From: Streptomyces griseoruber
GTDB taxonomy: Bacteria; Actinomycetota; Actinomycetes; Streptomycetales; Streptomycetaceae
Reading direction: 5' to 3'
DNA: 64,000 bases
Assembly: GCF_001514205.1 (NCBI RefSeq)
Contig: NZ_KQ948774.1
Location: forward strand, 1-64,000
The translations under genes and the position numbers were made by a program. Of the stretch, positions 16,611 to 24,463 are shown in pieces (the stretch's first letter is position 1; every line of letters starts with the position of its first letter). The notes under the pieces were generated by a model. The model saw nothing but the letters and a program-made list of their open reading frames with translations. It was not told where the DNA came from and made no database searches.

Positions 16611-17192
16611 CTAGGCGAGCGGCCTGCGGCCCAGCCAGGCCGCCAGGCGGGTGTAGGCGTCCGCTCCCTCGGGCGCCGGGTGGGCCGAGTCGAAGGGGGT
16701 GCGGCTGTCGCGCTCGGGGTCGGGCAGGTTGAGGTGACCGGCCGCGAGGGCGAACTCGGCGAGGTCCGGGTCGAGGGCGACGGGGTGCCCGAGGGACTCG
16801 CCGAGGTCCCAGGTGTGGGTCACGATCTCCATCACGTATCCGGAGAGCGCCGCGTGGCCGGGGACCTCGCCCCACGGCACCCGGACCGGCGCCGCCATCC
16901 GGTCCTCGCTCTCCCAGGCCTTGATCGCCCGGGTCCTGACCTCGTCGTAGGCCTCCGCGCAGCCGTCGTCCGGGACGCCCTCGGTGAACGCCGGTTCGGC
17001 GAGCCCGTCGCCGCCCTCGCCGACGATCGCGATCCGCCGGGTGCCGCCGACGATGTGGCTCACCAGCGTCCGTACGTCGAACTCGGCGCACGGGGTCGGA
17101 CCGTCGAGCTGCTCGGGCCGCACCGTCCGGATGAGCGCGGCGGCCTGCTCGGTCGCGCGGGTGTAGACGGGGCGGGGGTCGGTCGGGTTCAT
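16611..17192 (-). CDS. TIGR03086-family DinB/mycothiol-type metal-binding protein
   Basis: 193 residues with the actinobacterial DinB-like four-helix pattern: PCAEFDVRTLVSHIVGG near 30-46 (first metal histidine), then YVMEIVTHTWDLGESLGHP with the second histidine region, and AAWLGRRP at the end. Members bind a divalent metal and many use mycothiol as a cofactor in thiol transfer; the substrate here is unknown. ATG at 17192 has GGAAAGG ten bases upstream. The frame continues upstream through a GTGGTCA-rich micro-repeat (17210-17257) that would encode VTT repeats and is probably leader. Divergent from the WYL regulator, its likely controller. Confidence 0.88.
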   Translation of the reverse strand: MNPTDPRPVYTRATEQAAALIRTVRPEQLDGPTPCAEFDVRTLVSHIVGGTRRIAIVGEGGDGLAEPAFTEGVPDDGCAEAYDEVRTRAIKAWESEDRMAAPVRVPWGEVPGHAALSGYVMEIVTHTWDLGESLGHPVALDPDLAEFALAAGHLNLPDPERDSRTPFDSAHPAPEGADAYTRLAAWLGRRPLA

Positions 17193-17333
17193 GGTCACGG
17201 GCCTTTCCTCGGTGGTCACGGTGGTCATGGTGGTCACGATGGACACGGTGGACATGGCCTGGATGCTGGACCCATAACATGACATCCGCCGTCAGGATTT
17301 GTCCGGCAGACCCGGACGGGGGAACCTGGGGCC

Positions 17334-18380
17334 GTGAAGTCCGACCGTCTCCTGTCGATCCTGCTGCTCCTGCAGACCCGCGGCCGGGTCCCCGCCCCCG
17401 AACTCGCCGAACGCCTCGAAGTGTCCGTGCGCACGATCTACCGGGACATCGAGGCCCTGTCCGCCTCCGGCGTCCCCGTCTACGCCGAACGCGGACGGCA
17501 CGGCGGCATCGAACTGCTCCCCGGGTTCCGTACGGACGTCACCGGCCTGACCGCCGACGAGTCCCGTGCCCTGTTCATCCTGGCCGCCCAGGGCGCGCAC
17601 GCCGCCCTCGGCCTGGACGCGGCCCTCGGCTCCGCGCTGCGCAAGGTCATGGCCGCGCTGCCCGCCCCGCACCGCCCCGCCGCCGAGGTGACCAGCCGCC
17701 GGATCCTGGTCGACGCCACCCGCTGGAAGGGCGGCCCCCAGCCGGCCGTCGACCTCGACACCCTCCAGGACGCCGTGTTCGCCGACCGGCGGCTGCGTCT
17801 GCGCTACCGCCACAGCGGCGACTCCGCGCCCACCACCCACACCGTCGACCCCTACGGGCTCGTCGCCAAGGCGGGCGTCTGGTACCTCGTCGCCGACCGG
17901 CGCGGAAAGCCCCGGCTGTTCCGTGCCGACCGGGTGCGCTCGGCGAAGGTGCTGGACGACCCCGTACGACGGCGGCCGGGCGTCGAACTCGCCGACGCCT
18001 GGGAGGTGCTGCGCCGCCGCGTCGAGGAGCGCCCCGCCGGAGTCGACGTCACCGTCCGGGTCCGGCGCGACCGGCTCGACATGTTCCTGCGCATGAACGC
18101 CCCCGCGCTCGTCGAACTCCCGGAGGAGGGGGAGGAGGGGGAGAAGGGGGAGAAGGGGGAGAAGGGAGAGGGCGGTGCGGGCGACTGGGTGACCGCCCGG
18201 CTGTCGTACCCGTCCGTTCCCGCGGCCCGCCAACTCCTCGCGTTCTCCGACCGGGTGGAGGTCCTCGCCCCGCCGGAAGTGCGCGGGGAACTGCGTGCGG
18301 CGGCGGCTTCTGTCACGGAGCTGTACCAGCGTACTGATGGGTCGCCAAAGGCGAACTCGCAGGTCAGCTCGGTTTCTTGA
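17334..18380 (+). CDS. WYL-domain transcriptional regulator (YafY type) with charged repeat insert
   Basis: 348 residues. An N-terminal winged helix (about 1-60: DRLLSILLLLQTRG, LAERLEVSVRTIYRDIEAL) is followed by a WYL domain (about 140-205) with VDPYGLVAKAGVWYLVADRRG and LFRADRV, and a WCX C-terminal part. Such proteins sense ligands or nucleic acids through the WYL domain and often control the adjacent gene. Between residues 263 and 281 lies an unusual Glu/Gly/Lys repeat (EEGE then EKG three times) encoded by a purine-only tract. GTG start with GGGGGA upstream, 141 bp from the divergent DinB gene. Confidence 0.92.
   Translation: MKSDRLLSILLLLQTRGRVPAPELAERLEVSVRTIYRDIEALSASGVPVYAERGRHGGIELLPGFRTDVTGLTADESRALFILAAQGAHAALGLDAALGSALRKVMAALPAPHRPAAEVTSRRILVDATRWKGGPQPAVDLDTLQDAVFADRRLRLRYRHSGDSAPTTHTVDPYGLVAKAGVWYLVADRRGKPRLFRADRVRSAKVLDDPVRRRPGVELADAWEVLRRRVEERPAGVDVTVRVRRDRLDMFLRMNAPALVELPEEGEEGEKGEKGEKGEGGAGDWVTARLSYPSVPAARQLLAFSDRVEVLAPPEVRGELRAAAASVTELYQRTDGSPKANSQVSSVS
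18122..18172 (+). repeat. Purine-only G-run repeat inside the WYL gene
   Basis: Four runs of five G separated by AGGA or AGAA lie on the coding strand, followed by GGG. This fits a G-quadruplex pattern and is in frame as EEGE/EKGEKG codons. The units are 9-12 bp, so copy number could vary without frameshift. Confidence 0.85.
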
Positions 18381-18496
18381 GGCGCGCTTTACCTCATTGA
18401 CAGGCAGCGGACAGAGCGGGCCCAAGGAAGCCTCAGCCGCCGTTGGTTGAGTGCCCGCATCTCAGGACTCCCTCATCGTGCTTGGAGCTGTCTCTC

Positions 18497-18880
18497 ATGA
18501 AGCGTGTGCGTCTCGTCCCGGCGGTGGCCCTGTTGGCGCTCTCGCCCCTCGCCCTGGTCGCCTGCGGTTCCGGCGACTCCTCGTCCTCCAGCGGCAGCTC
18601 CGGCCAGAGCCAGAACTGCCAGGCCCCGTCCGGCATGCCGACCGGGGCCGCTCCGAGCGGCGCCCCCTCGGGCGCCCCCTCCGGCGCCGCCTCAGGGCAG
18701 CCGACGGGCACCCCGACCGGCACGCCCACCGGTGTTCCCTCCGGCATGCCGAGCGGCGCGCCCGGTGGCGGTCAGGGCGGCCCCGGCGGCGGTCAGGGCG
18801 GCGGTCAGGGCGGCGGCTGCGGCGGCCCCGGCGGCGGTCAGCAGGGCGGCCAGGGCCAGCAGGCCCAGCAGCAGGGCTGA
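18497..18880 (+). CDS. Small repeat-rich lipoprotein
   Basis: 127 residues. The signal is KRVRLVPAVALLALSPLALVAC with Cys23 as the lipobox cysteine. The mature part is low complexity: a Ser-rich linker, then PSGAPSGAPSGA, PTGTPTGTPTG and finally Gly/Gln repeats (GGQGGGQGGG) with a single late Cys, ending in QQ. No folded domain is visible; it could be a cell-wall-spanning spacer or a surface adhesin-like polymer. ATG with GGAG nine bases upstream. Stand-alone, followed by a strong shared terminator. Confidence 0.85.
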   Translation: MKRVRLVPAVALLALSPLALVACGSGDSSSSSGSSGQSQNCQAPSGMPTGAAPSGAPSGAPSGAASGQPTGTPTGTPTGVPSGMPSGAPGGGQGGPGGGQGGGQGGGCGGPGGGQQGGQGQQAQQQG

Positions 18881-18920
18881 CGGCCCGTCGGTTCCGTACG
18901 GCACAGGCACAGGCACAGGC

Positions 18921-18964
18921 ACGGCAGGGCGGCGCATCCGGGCACGGGTGTGCCGCCCTGCCGT
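18921..18964. terminator. Bidirectional hairpin terminator
   Basis: ACGGCAGGGCGGC (18921-18933) pairs perfectly with GCCGCCCTGCCGT (18952-18964). It lies between the convergent lipoprotein and TetR genes, and is preceded by three and a half copies of the hexamer GGCACA (18901-18922). Confidence 0.85.
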
Positions 18965-18975
18965 ATGCGCGGGGC

Positions 18976-19602
18976 TCAGTCGTGCCAGTGATGGCGGCCG
19001 ATGCTGATGAGCCGCATCTGACGGGTCGCCCGCGCCGCGACGCGCTCCCGTTCCTCGGGTGCCGCCTCCAGCGCCTCCAGGAACAGCGAGGCCGTGATGA
19101 GCATCTGGTCGACGTACAGGTGCGACAGCATCAGCAGGTCGTCGTCGTTCCAGCCCTCCGCCTCGGGGTCCTTGGCCAGTTCGTCCCGCACCTCCTCGGC
19201 GAACCGGCCCAGTTGCTCCCGGATCGCCTCGCGCACCGGCTGGACTCCGCCGTGCCGCTCCCGGGCGATGAAACGGACATGCGCGGAGTGCGCGGTCACA
19301 TACCCCTCTATCAGCTCCACGGCGCGGGTGATGCGCTCGTCGCTCGACTCGGCGGTGGTCACCGTGGTCCGGATCATCGGGTGCAGGCTGCCCAGCGCCT
19401 CCTCGACCAGGGCGACGCCGAGATCCGCGGTGGAGCGGAAGTGCCGGTAGAACGCGGTCGGGGCGACCCCGACGGCACGGGTGACCTCGCGCAGGCCCAG
19501 GCTGCTCAGGCTCTGCTCCTCCAACAGGGCGAGCGCGGCGTCCAGGAGCGCCTGCCGGGTCTTCTGCTTCTGGGCCTGCCGGATGCCGAGGGTGTGACTC
19601 AT
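18976..19602 (-). CDS. TetR-family transcriptional regulator
   Basis: 208 residues. The helix-turn-helix (about 27-58) reads SLSSLGLREVTRAVGVAPTAFYRHFRS, close to the FabR/DesT-type fatty-acid regulators; the C-terminal ligand domain has VRFIARERHGGVQPVREAI. ATG 19602. The 147-bp gap to the divergent small membrane genes contains several CAACTG/CAGTTG half-sites, including a long GTGAACA...TGTTCAC palindrome. It probably represses itself and the neighbours. Resemblance of that palindrome to DesT sites, from memory, makes an acyl-CoA ligand plausible but unproven. Confidence 0.93.
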   Translation of the reverse strand: MSHTLGIRQAQKQKTRQALLDAALALLEEQSLSSLGLREVTRAVGVAPTAFYRHFRSTADLGVALVEEALGSLHPMIRTTVTTAESSDERITRAVELIEGYVTAHSAHVRFIARERHGGVQPVREAIREQLGRFAEEVRDELAKDPEAEGWNDDDLLMLSHLYVDQMLITASLFLEALEAAPEERERVAARATRQMRLISIGRHHWHD

Positions 19603-19610
19603 GTCATCCA

Positions 19611-19715
19611 GTTAACAACTGTTCTCCGGAATTGGAAAGCCGCGGGGCGCGCTAGACTCAAAGTCAGTGAACAACTGTAACCACAACTGTTCACCCAGTT
19701 GTCTCACCGAGTTGT
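19611..19715. promoter_or_regulatory. Divergent promoter region with TetR operator candidates
   Basis: CAACTG occurs at 19616, 19672 and 19684 and CAGTTG at 19696; a degenerate fifth copy lies near 19711. The 28-bp stretch 19667-19694 is an imperfect palindrome with GTGAACA and TGTTCAC arms. A plausible rightward promoter is TTGGAA (19632-19637) with TAGACT (19653-19658), 15 bases apart, placing the palindrome at the transcription start. Confidence 0.65.
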
Positions 19716-19749
19716 TCCGCCCAGTCCTCACGGAGGGGGATCCGATCCC

Positions 19750-19917
19750 ATGCTGTTCCTCGTGGCCGCCCTGCTGCTGCTCGGTGTCGTCATGGGCACC
19801 GTGGCCCACGCGCCGCTCGGCCTCTCGCTCGCCATCGCCGCCGTGATCGCCGTCTGGCTCGGCGTCTTCGCGCTGCGCGAGCGTCACGCCCGCAGCGGCC
19901 GCGCCTCGACCCACTGA
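19750..19917 (+). CDS. Small membrane protein (55 residues)
   Basis: Two closely spaced hydrophobic segments (MLFLVAALLLLGVVMGTVAHA and LSLAIAAVIAVWLGVFAL) and a basic tail. CGGAGGGGGA sits nine bases before the ATG, a strong ribosome site. It is the first gene rightward from the TetR operators and is followed 30 bases later by the DUF4190 gene, so both are probably under TetR control. Function unknown. Confidence 0.8.
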   Translation: MLFLVAALLLLGVVMGTVAHAPLGLSLAIAAVIAVWLGVFALRERHARSGRASTH

Positions 19918-19947
19918 CCGGCACCGTCCGACAGGAGCTGAACCGAC

Positions 19948-20235
19948 ATGCACCTCACCGCACCGGCCACCGACCGCGCCGCCCGTGCCACCCGCGGCAC
20001 CGGCGTCCGCGACACCGACGGCATGGCCGTCGCGTCCTTCGTCCTCGGTCTGCTGGGCCTGCTGGTCCTGAACCTCTTCCTCGGCCCCATCGCCATCGTC
20101 CTCGCCTCGGTGGCCCTGATCCGCGGCACCGCCCGCCCCGGCCGGGCCTGGCTGGGCCTCGGGCTCGGCGTCGCCGACCTGCTGCTCCTGGTGGTGTTCA
20201 TGCAGGCGGACGCGACGGTGTCCTGGAGTTTCTAG
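19948..20235 (+). CDS. DUF4190-type small membrane protein
   Basis: 95 residues: a 25-residue polar N-terminus, then MAVASFVLGLLGLLVL, LGPIAIVLASVALI and LGLGLGVADLLLLVVF, with the DUF4190 hallmark of a short charged loop between the last two helices. AGGAGCTGA lies upstream of the ATG. Second gene of the small TetR-linked unit. No biochemical role is known for the family. Confidence 0.85.
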   Translation: MHLTAPATDRAARATRGTGVRDTDGMAVASFVLGLLGLLVLNLFLGPIAIVLASVALIRGTARPGRAWLGLGLGVADLLLLVVFMQADATVSWSF

Positions 20236-20304
20236 CGCCGGCCGCACCCTAGGCCGACCTGGACACGAGGTCCGTCCGCGGCGCCCCGTAGAATCGTGCC
20301 CACC

Positions 20305-21474
20305 ATGGCATACCTCGACCACGCCGCGACCACCCCGATGCTCCCGGAGGCGGTCGAGGCACTCGGCGCGCACCTGAGCATCACCGGCAATGCCTCCTCC
20401 CTCCACGCATCCGGCCGTCGTGCGAGACGGACGGTCGAGGAGGCCCGCGAGACCCTCGCGGAGGCGCTCGGCGCCCGCCCCAGTGAGGTCGTGTTCACCT
20501 CCGGCGGCACCGAGGCCGACAACCTCGCCGTCAAGGGCCTGTACTGGTCCCGCCGCGACGCCGACCCGGCCCGCACCCGGGTGCTGGCCAGCCCCGTCGA
20601 GCACCACGCGGTCCTCGACGCCGTGCACTGGCTCGGCGAGCACGAGGGCGCCCGGATCGAGTACCTCCCCGTCGACCCGTACGGCCGGGTCCACCCCGAC
20701 ACCCTGCGCGAGGCCATCGCCCGCGACCCCGACGACGTCGCCCTCGCCACCGTCATGTGGGCGAACAACGAGATCGGCACGGTCATGCCGGTCCGTGAAC
20801 TCGCCGACGTGGCCGCGGAGTTCGGCGTCCCGCTGCACGCCGACGCGGTCCAGGCCTTCGGCCAGGTCCCGGTCGACTTCGCCGCCTCGGGGCTCGCCGC
20901 GATGACCGTCTCCGGCCACAAGATCGGCGGCCCGTACGGGATCGGCGCCCTGCTCCTCGGCCGTGAGTACACCCCCGTTCCCGTCCTGCACGGCGGCGGC
21001 CAGGAGCGGCATGTGCGCTCCGGCACCCTGGACGTCCCCGCCGTCGCCTCCTTCGCCGTCGCCGGCCGCCTCGCCGCCGAACAGCGCGAGTGGTTCGCCC
21101 GCGAGATCGGCGCCCTGCGCGACTCCCTGGTCGCCGCGGTCCGTACGGCCGTCCCGGAGGCGATCCTCGGCGGCGACCCGGCGCCGGGCGGCCGGCTTCC
21201 GGCCAACGCTCACTTCACCTTCCCGGGCTGCGAGGGCGACTCCCTGCTCCTGCTGCTCGACGCCCAGGGCATCGAGTGCTCCACCGGCTCCGCCTGCACG
21301 GCCGGCGTCGCCCAGCCCAGCCATGTCCTGCTCGCCACCGGCACCGATCCCGACCTGGCCCGCGGCACCCTGCGGTTCTCCCTCGGGCACACCAGCACCG
21401 AGGCCGACGTGGAGGCGCTCGCCAAGGTCATCGGACCGGTGGTGGAACGGGCGCGGGCGGCGGGCCTGACCTGA
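20305..21474 (+). CDS. Cysteine desulfurase (NifS/IscS class V aminotransferase)
   Basis: 389 residues. YLDHAATTPMLPEAVEAL opens the protein; Lys206 in SGHKIGGP carries PLP and the mobile-loop cysteine is Cys331 in STGSACTAG. It takes sulfur from cysteine to form a persulfide for tRNA thiolation or Fe-S assembly. In related genomes, from memory, the gene is followed closely by mnmA, which uses exactly this persulfide; here mnmA begins at 25206. TAGAAT at 20289-20294 is a good -10 box, giving a leader of only a few bases before the ATG; an in-frame GTG at 20296 is less likely. Confidence 0.94.
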   Translation: MAYLDHAATTPMLPEAVEALGAHLSITGNASSLHASGRRARRTVEEARETLAEALGARPSEVVFTSGGTEADNLAVKGLYWSRRDADPARTRVLASPVEHHAVLDAVHWLGEHEGARIEYLPVDPYGRVHPDTLREAIARDPDDVALATVMWANNEIGTVMPVRELADVAAEFGVPLHADAVQAFGQVPVDFAASGLAAMTVSGHKIGGPYGIGALLLGREYTPVPVLHGGGQERHVRSGTLDVPAVASFAVAGRLAAEQREWFAREIGALRDSLVAAVRTAVPEAILGGDPAPGGRLPANAHFTFPGCEGDSLLLLLDAQGIECSTGSACTAGVAQPSHVLLATGTDPDLARGTLRFSLGHTSTEADVEALAKVIGPVVERARAAGLT

Positions 21475-21486
21475 GACCCCGCGCCG

Positions 21487-21612
21487 AGTGTCGACACTTG
21501 GCGGGGGGCTGGGCGAAAGCTAGCGGTCAGCTGTCAATATCACCGTCAGGTGTCGACAGTGAGCGCCTGTCCGGCTACCTTCCGCTACAGGTTCCCCTCG
21601 CTGCTGTCGACA
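21487..21612 (+). promoter_or_regulatory. Promoter region with three TGTCGACA palindromes
   Basis: TGTCGACA occurs at 21489, 21551 and 21605; the first is extended to the perfect 12-bp AGTGTCGACACT. The middle copy contains TCGACA (21553-21558), 17 bases before TACCTT (21576-21581), a plausible -35/-10 pair for the FG-GAP gene. The third copy lies 12 bp before its ATG. I suspect an operator array for an unidentified regulator. Confidence 0.6.
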
Positions 21613-21623
21613 GAAGGCGCCCC

Positions 21624-22568
21624 ATGTCGGTCGAGTCATCGCAAAGCTCTGCTTCCGTCTGTGTGCCGTCGTACGTCCCGCTCGGCACCCCCGGCACGGC
21701 CGCCGCGCAGACCCGGCATGTCGTCACCGCGGACCTGGACGGCGACGGCACACAGGACGTGGTCGGCACCAACCTCGACGCCGACTCGGTGACGGTGCTG
21801 CTCGGCGCCGGTGACGGGAGCCTCGCCGAGGGCGCCGCCTACCCGGTCGGCACCCGCCCCTACCAGACCGTGGTCGCCGACTTCGACGGTGACGGCCACC
21901 CCGACCTCGCGACCACCGACTTCGGTGGCGCCCAGGTGAGTGTGCTGCCGAACACCGGCGACGGAACCTTCGGCCCCGCCTCGGCGATCGACGTCGGCAC
22001 CTTGCCGCGGGCCCTCGCCACCGGGGACCTCGACGGCGACGGCCGGTCCGGTCTCGTGGTCGCCGAGCAGGGGCCGAGCACGGTGCGCGTGCTGCTCGGC
22101 CGGGGCGACGGCACGTTCCTGGACCTGGGGCAGACCGCCACGGGCAGCCGGCCGCACGGGGTGGTCGTCGGCGACTTCGACGGCGACGGCGCGGCGGACG
22201 TGGCCAGCGCGAGCGCGGGGAGCGCCGGGGTGAGCGTGCTGCCCGGCGACGGCGCGGGAGCGCTCGGCGCCGCGACCTCGTACGCCGCCACCTCCCGCCT
22301 CTGCTCCCTCGCCGAGGGCGACTTCGACGGGAACGGCACCCTCGACCTGGCCGCGGTGAGCAACGGGTCCACCGCGCTGGACGTGCTGCCCGGCAACGGC
22401 GACGGGACGTTCGCGGCCGCCACCGCGTACGCGACCTCCGGCCTGCCGGTCGCCGTGGGCGCCGCCGACCTGGACGGCGACGGCGTCCGCGACCTCGTGG
22501 TCGCGAACAGCACCGCCGGACAGGTGGATGGGTACAAGGGGGCCTGCCAGCCACCGCCACCACCATGA
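21624..22568 (+). CDS. FG-GAP/VCBS-repeat calcium-binding beta-propeller protein
   Basis: 314 residues made of FG-GAP repeats. Six calcium-loop motifs of the form D-x-D-G-D/N-G-x-x-D recur: DLDGDGTQD, DFDGDGHPD, DLDGDGRSG, DFDGDGAAD, DFDGNGTLD and DLDGDGVRD, separated by GDGTF/GDGSL strands. This predicts a 6-7 blade propeller stabilised by calcium, a fold normally found outside the cell, yet no signal peptide is visible. The C-terminus ends in Cys-Gln and five prolines. ATG 21624 was chosen as the first start after the palindromic promoter region. Neighbour of a multicopper oxidase on the other strand. Confidence 0.85.
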   Translation: MSVESSQSSASVCVPSYVPLGTPGTAAAQTRHVVTADLDGDGTQDVVGTNLDADSVTVLLGAGDGSLAEGAAYPVGTRPYQTVVADFDGDGHPDLATTDFGGAQVSVLPNTGDGTFGPASAIDVGTLPRALATGDLDGDGRSGLVVAEQGPSTVRVLLGRGDGTFLDLGQTATGSRPHGVVVGDFDGDGAADVASASAGSAGVSVLPGDGAGALGAATSYAATSRLCSLAEGDFDGNGTLDLAAVSNGSTALDVLPGNGDGTFAAATAYATSGLPVAVGAADLDGDGVRDLVVANSTAGQVDGYKGACQPPPPP

Positions 22569-22656
22569 ACCTGGCCCGGGTGCGCTGGGTCAGGGGCTGC
22601 CGCCGGCACTTCCACTGCCGGCGGCAGCCTGCTTGATGGGGGCCGGACCGAAGGGC

Positions 22657-24237
22657 CTAGCTCTCCGTGACCATGAGGGCCGCCATCATGCCCTCGTCCT
22701 CGTGCTGGAGCAGATGGCAATGGAGCATGTACATGTACGTGTCGTCGGTGAAGTCGGTGAACTTCATCGCGATCTTGATGGAGCCGCCGCCGACCACCTC
22801 GAAGGTGTCGAACCAGCCGAGGTCGACCCCGGTGGGCTCCTCGCCGTTGATCTCGATCAGCTGGAACGGCACGTCGTGCAGATGGAAGGAGTGCTCCAGC
22901 TGCGTGCTGTTCTTGATCGTCCAGATCTCCTCGGCGTCCAGCGTGGTGCTGATCATCGCCATCGAGGACATGCTGGTGCCCGCGGAGCCGTTGATCAGCA
23001 TCGTGGCCCCGCTCTGGCCGAGGGTGATCGTCCGCGCGGTGAAGTCGCTCGTGTCGTACCGGGTGATGGTGTTGAGCGCGCTCGGCAGGTCGTCGGGGGT
23101 GTCCGAGGCCTCCGGGGTCACGGTGAGGAAGTCGTACGTGCCGCTTCCGCCGCGGATCCAGCCGGTCGTGACCACGGCCTGGAGCGTGACGGCGTCCTCC
23201 AGGTCGAGCACGAACTCGGCGCGGGCGCCGGCCACCAGGCGGATCGTGGTCACCTCGGCGGCCTCGGTGAGGTAGCCCTGGTCGGTGGCGATCTGGGTGA
23301 GCGTCCCGCCGTCGCTGCGCTGGACGGTCATGATGTCGGCGGGGGAGGCGTTCAGGACGCGGAAGCGGGTGCGCGTCTTGGTGGCGGTGAAGCCGAGGGT
23401 GGTCGAGTCGACGTTGGTGCCGTTGACCAGCACCGGGAAGCTGACGGTGGAGCTGCGGTAGCCGGTGGCCTCGTACTTGATGTCGCCGCTGCTGTCGACG
23501 GCCAGACACTGGAGGATGATCGGGATGTCGTCGACGCCGTACTCGCTCGGCAGCGCGGCCGAGACGTCCGAGTCGTCCTCCACGATGATCATGCCGGCCA
23601 GGCCGTGGACGACCTGCTCGGCCGTGGTGCCCAGGGCGTGCGGGTGGTACCAGAGGGTCTTGGCCTCGTCGAGGACCTCGAAGGTGGGCGACCAGGTCTC
23701 GCCGTCGGCGAAGGCGTTCTGCGGGCCGCCGTCCATCTTGGGCGGGATGTGGGCGCCGTGGAAGTGGACCGTGGTGTCGTCGCCCAGGCTGTTGGTGATG
23801 TTCATCAGGACCGTGTCGCCCTTGGTCCACTTCATGGTGGGGCCGAGGTACGAGCCGTTGTAGCCGGCCGTGGTGCTGGTGACGCCGCTGAGCACCTCGC
23901 TGGTGCCGGTCTTCGCGGTCAGGGTGTAGGTGGTGGTGCCGTCGGAGGTGGTGGCCTCCAGCAGGTCCGGGATGTTCAGGGTGCCGGTGGCTTCCGTGGC
24001 CGCGGAGGCCTTGTTGCTGTTGCCGCCGGTCAGCAGCGAGAAGCCGATGCCCGCCGCGCCGACCGCGCCGAAGCCGACGCCCGCCATCCCGCTGAGGAAC
24101 TTCCGCCGGTGCAGGCCCTTGCCGCCCCGGCCCCTCGTCTCCTTCGTGTGCTCGCCCTTGGCGGCCCGGCCGCTCCTCGCGTGGGCACCCGTGCTCTGCT
24201 CGCCCGCTCCGGAAGCGGGGTCTGTGGTGTGGGTCAT
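22657..24237 (-). CDS. Tat-exported multicopper oxidase
   Basis: 526 residues. A long Gly/Arg/Lys-rich n-region leads to the twin-arginine motif LHRRKFLSG (about 43-51), a hydrophobic segment and an ASA cleavage site near 79. All four copper motifs are present: HFHGAH, WYHPHALG, HSFHLHDV and HCHLLQHEDEGMM. The last supplies the type-1 Cys and a Met axial candidate. Three cupredoxin domains, CueO/bilirubin-oxidase-like. It oxidises phenolics or metal ions with reduction of oxygen to water, outside the membrane; the physiological substrate is unknown. Weak ribosome site at the chosen ATG. Confidence 0.93.
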   Translation of the reverse strand: MTHTTDPASGAGEQSTGAHARSGRAAKGEHTKETRGRGGKGLHRRKFLSGMAGVGFGAVGAAGIGFSLLTGGNSNKASAATEATGTLNIPDLLEATTSDGTTTYTLTAKTGTSEVLSGVTSTTAGYNGSYLGPTMKWTKGDTVLMNITNSLGDDTTVHFHGAHIPPKMDGGPQNAFADGETWSPTFEVLDEAKTLWYHPHALGTTAEQVVHGLAGMIIVEDDSDVSAALPSEYGVDDIPIILQCLAVDSSGDIKYEATGYRSSTVSFPVLVNGTNVDSTTLGFTATKTRTRFRVLNASPADIMTVQRSDGGTLTQIATDQGYLTEAAEVTTIRLVAGARAEFVLDLEDAVTLQAVVTTGWIRGGSGTYDFLTVTPEASDTPDDLPSALNTITRYDTSDFTARTITLGQSGATMLINGSAGTSMSSMAMISTTLDAEEIWTIKNSTQLEHSFHLHDVPFQLIEINGEEPTGVDLGWFDTFEVVGGGSIKIAMKFTDFTDDTYMYMLHCHLLQHEDEGMMAALMVTES

Positions 24238-24416
24238 GGCCGTGGAGCTTTGGGCTAAGGGCTATGTGAAGACTGAGCCCAAGTTAGGAGTCGGCTCTGA
24301 TCCCTGTGCGGTCTTAACACATGCAATTGGATCTTCAACTCATCTGAAAAAAAGCCAGGTTGGCGTGCCGCAGGTCAGGATCGAGGTGCGGGACACATCG
24401 GGCGGGCGGCACTCAC

Positions 24417-24432
24417 GAATCGTTCACGATTC
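24417..24432. promoter_or_regulatory. Inverted repeat upstream of the multicopper oxidase gene
   Basis: GAATCGT-TC-ACGATTC is a perfect 7-bp palindrome in the 226-bp AT-richer gap between the oxidase start and the amidase stop. It lies about 180 bp before the oxidase start and only 30 bp after the amidase end. It could be an operator for the oxidase promoter. Confidence 0.4.
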
Positions 24433-24463
24433 TGGAAACATGTGAGCTGCGTCACGTCGGGGA

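Noticed and set aside
18692..18937. Ala-rich minus-strand frame opposite the lipoprotein gene
   Set aside because: It is the antisense reading of the Gly/Gln repeats and has no start signals.
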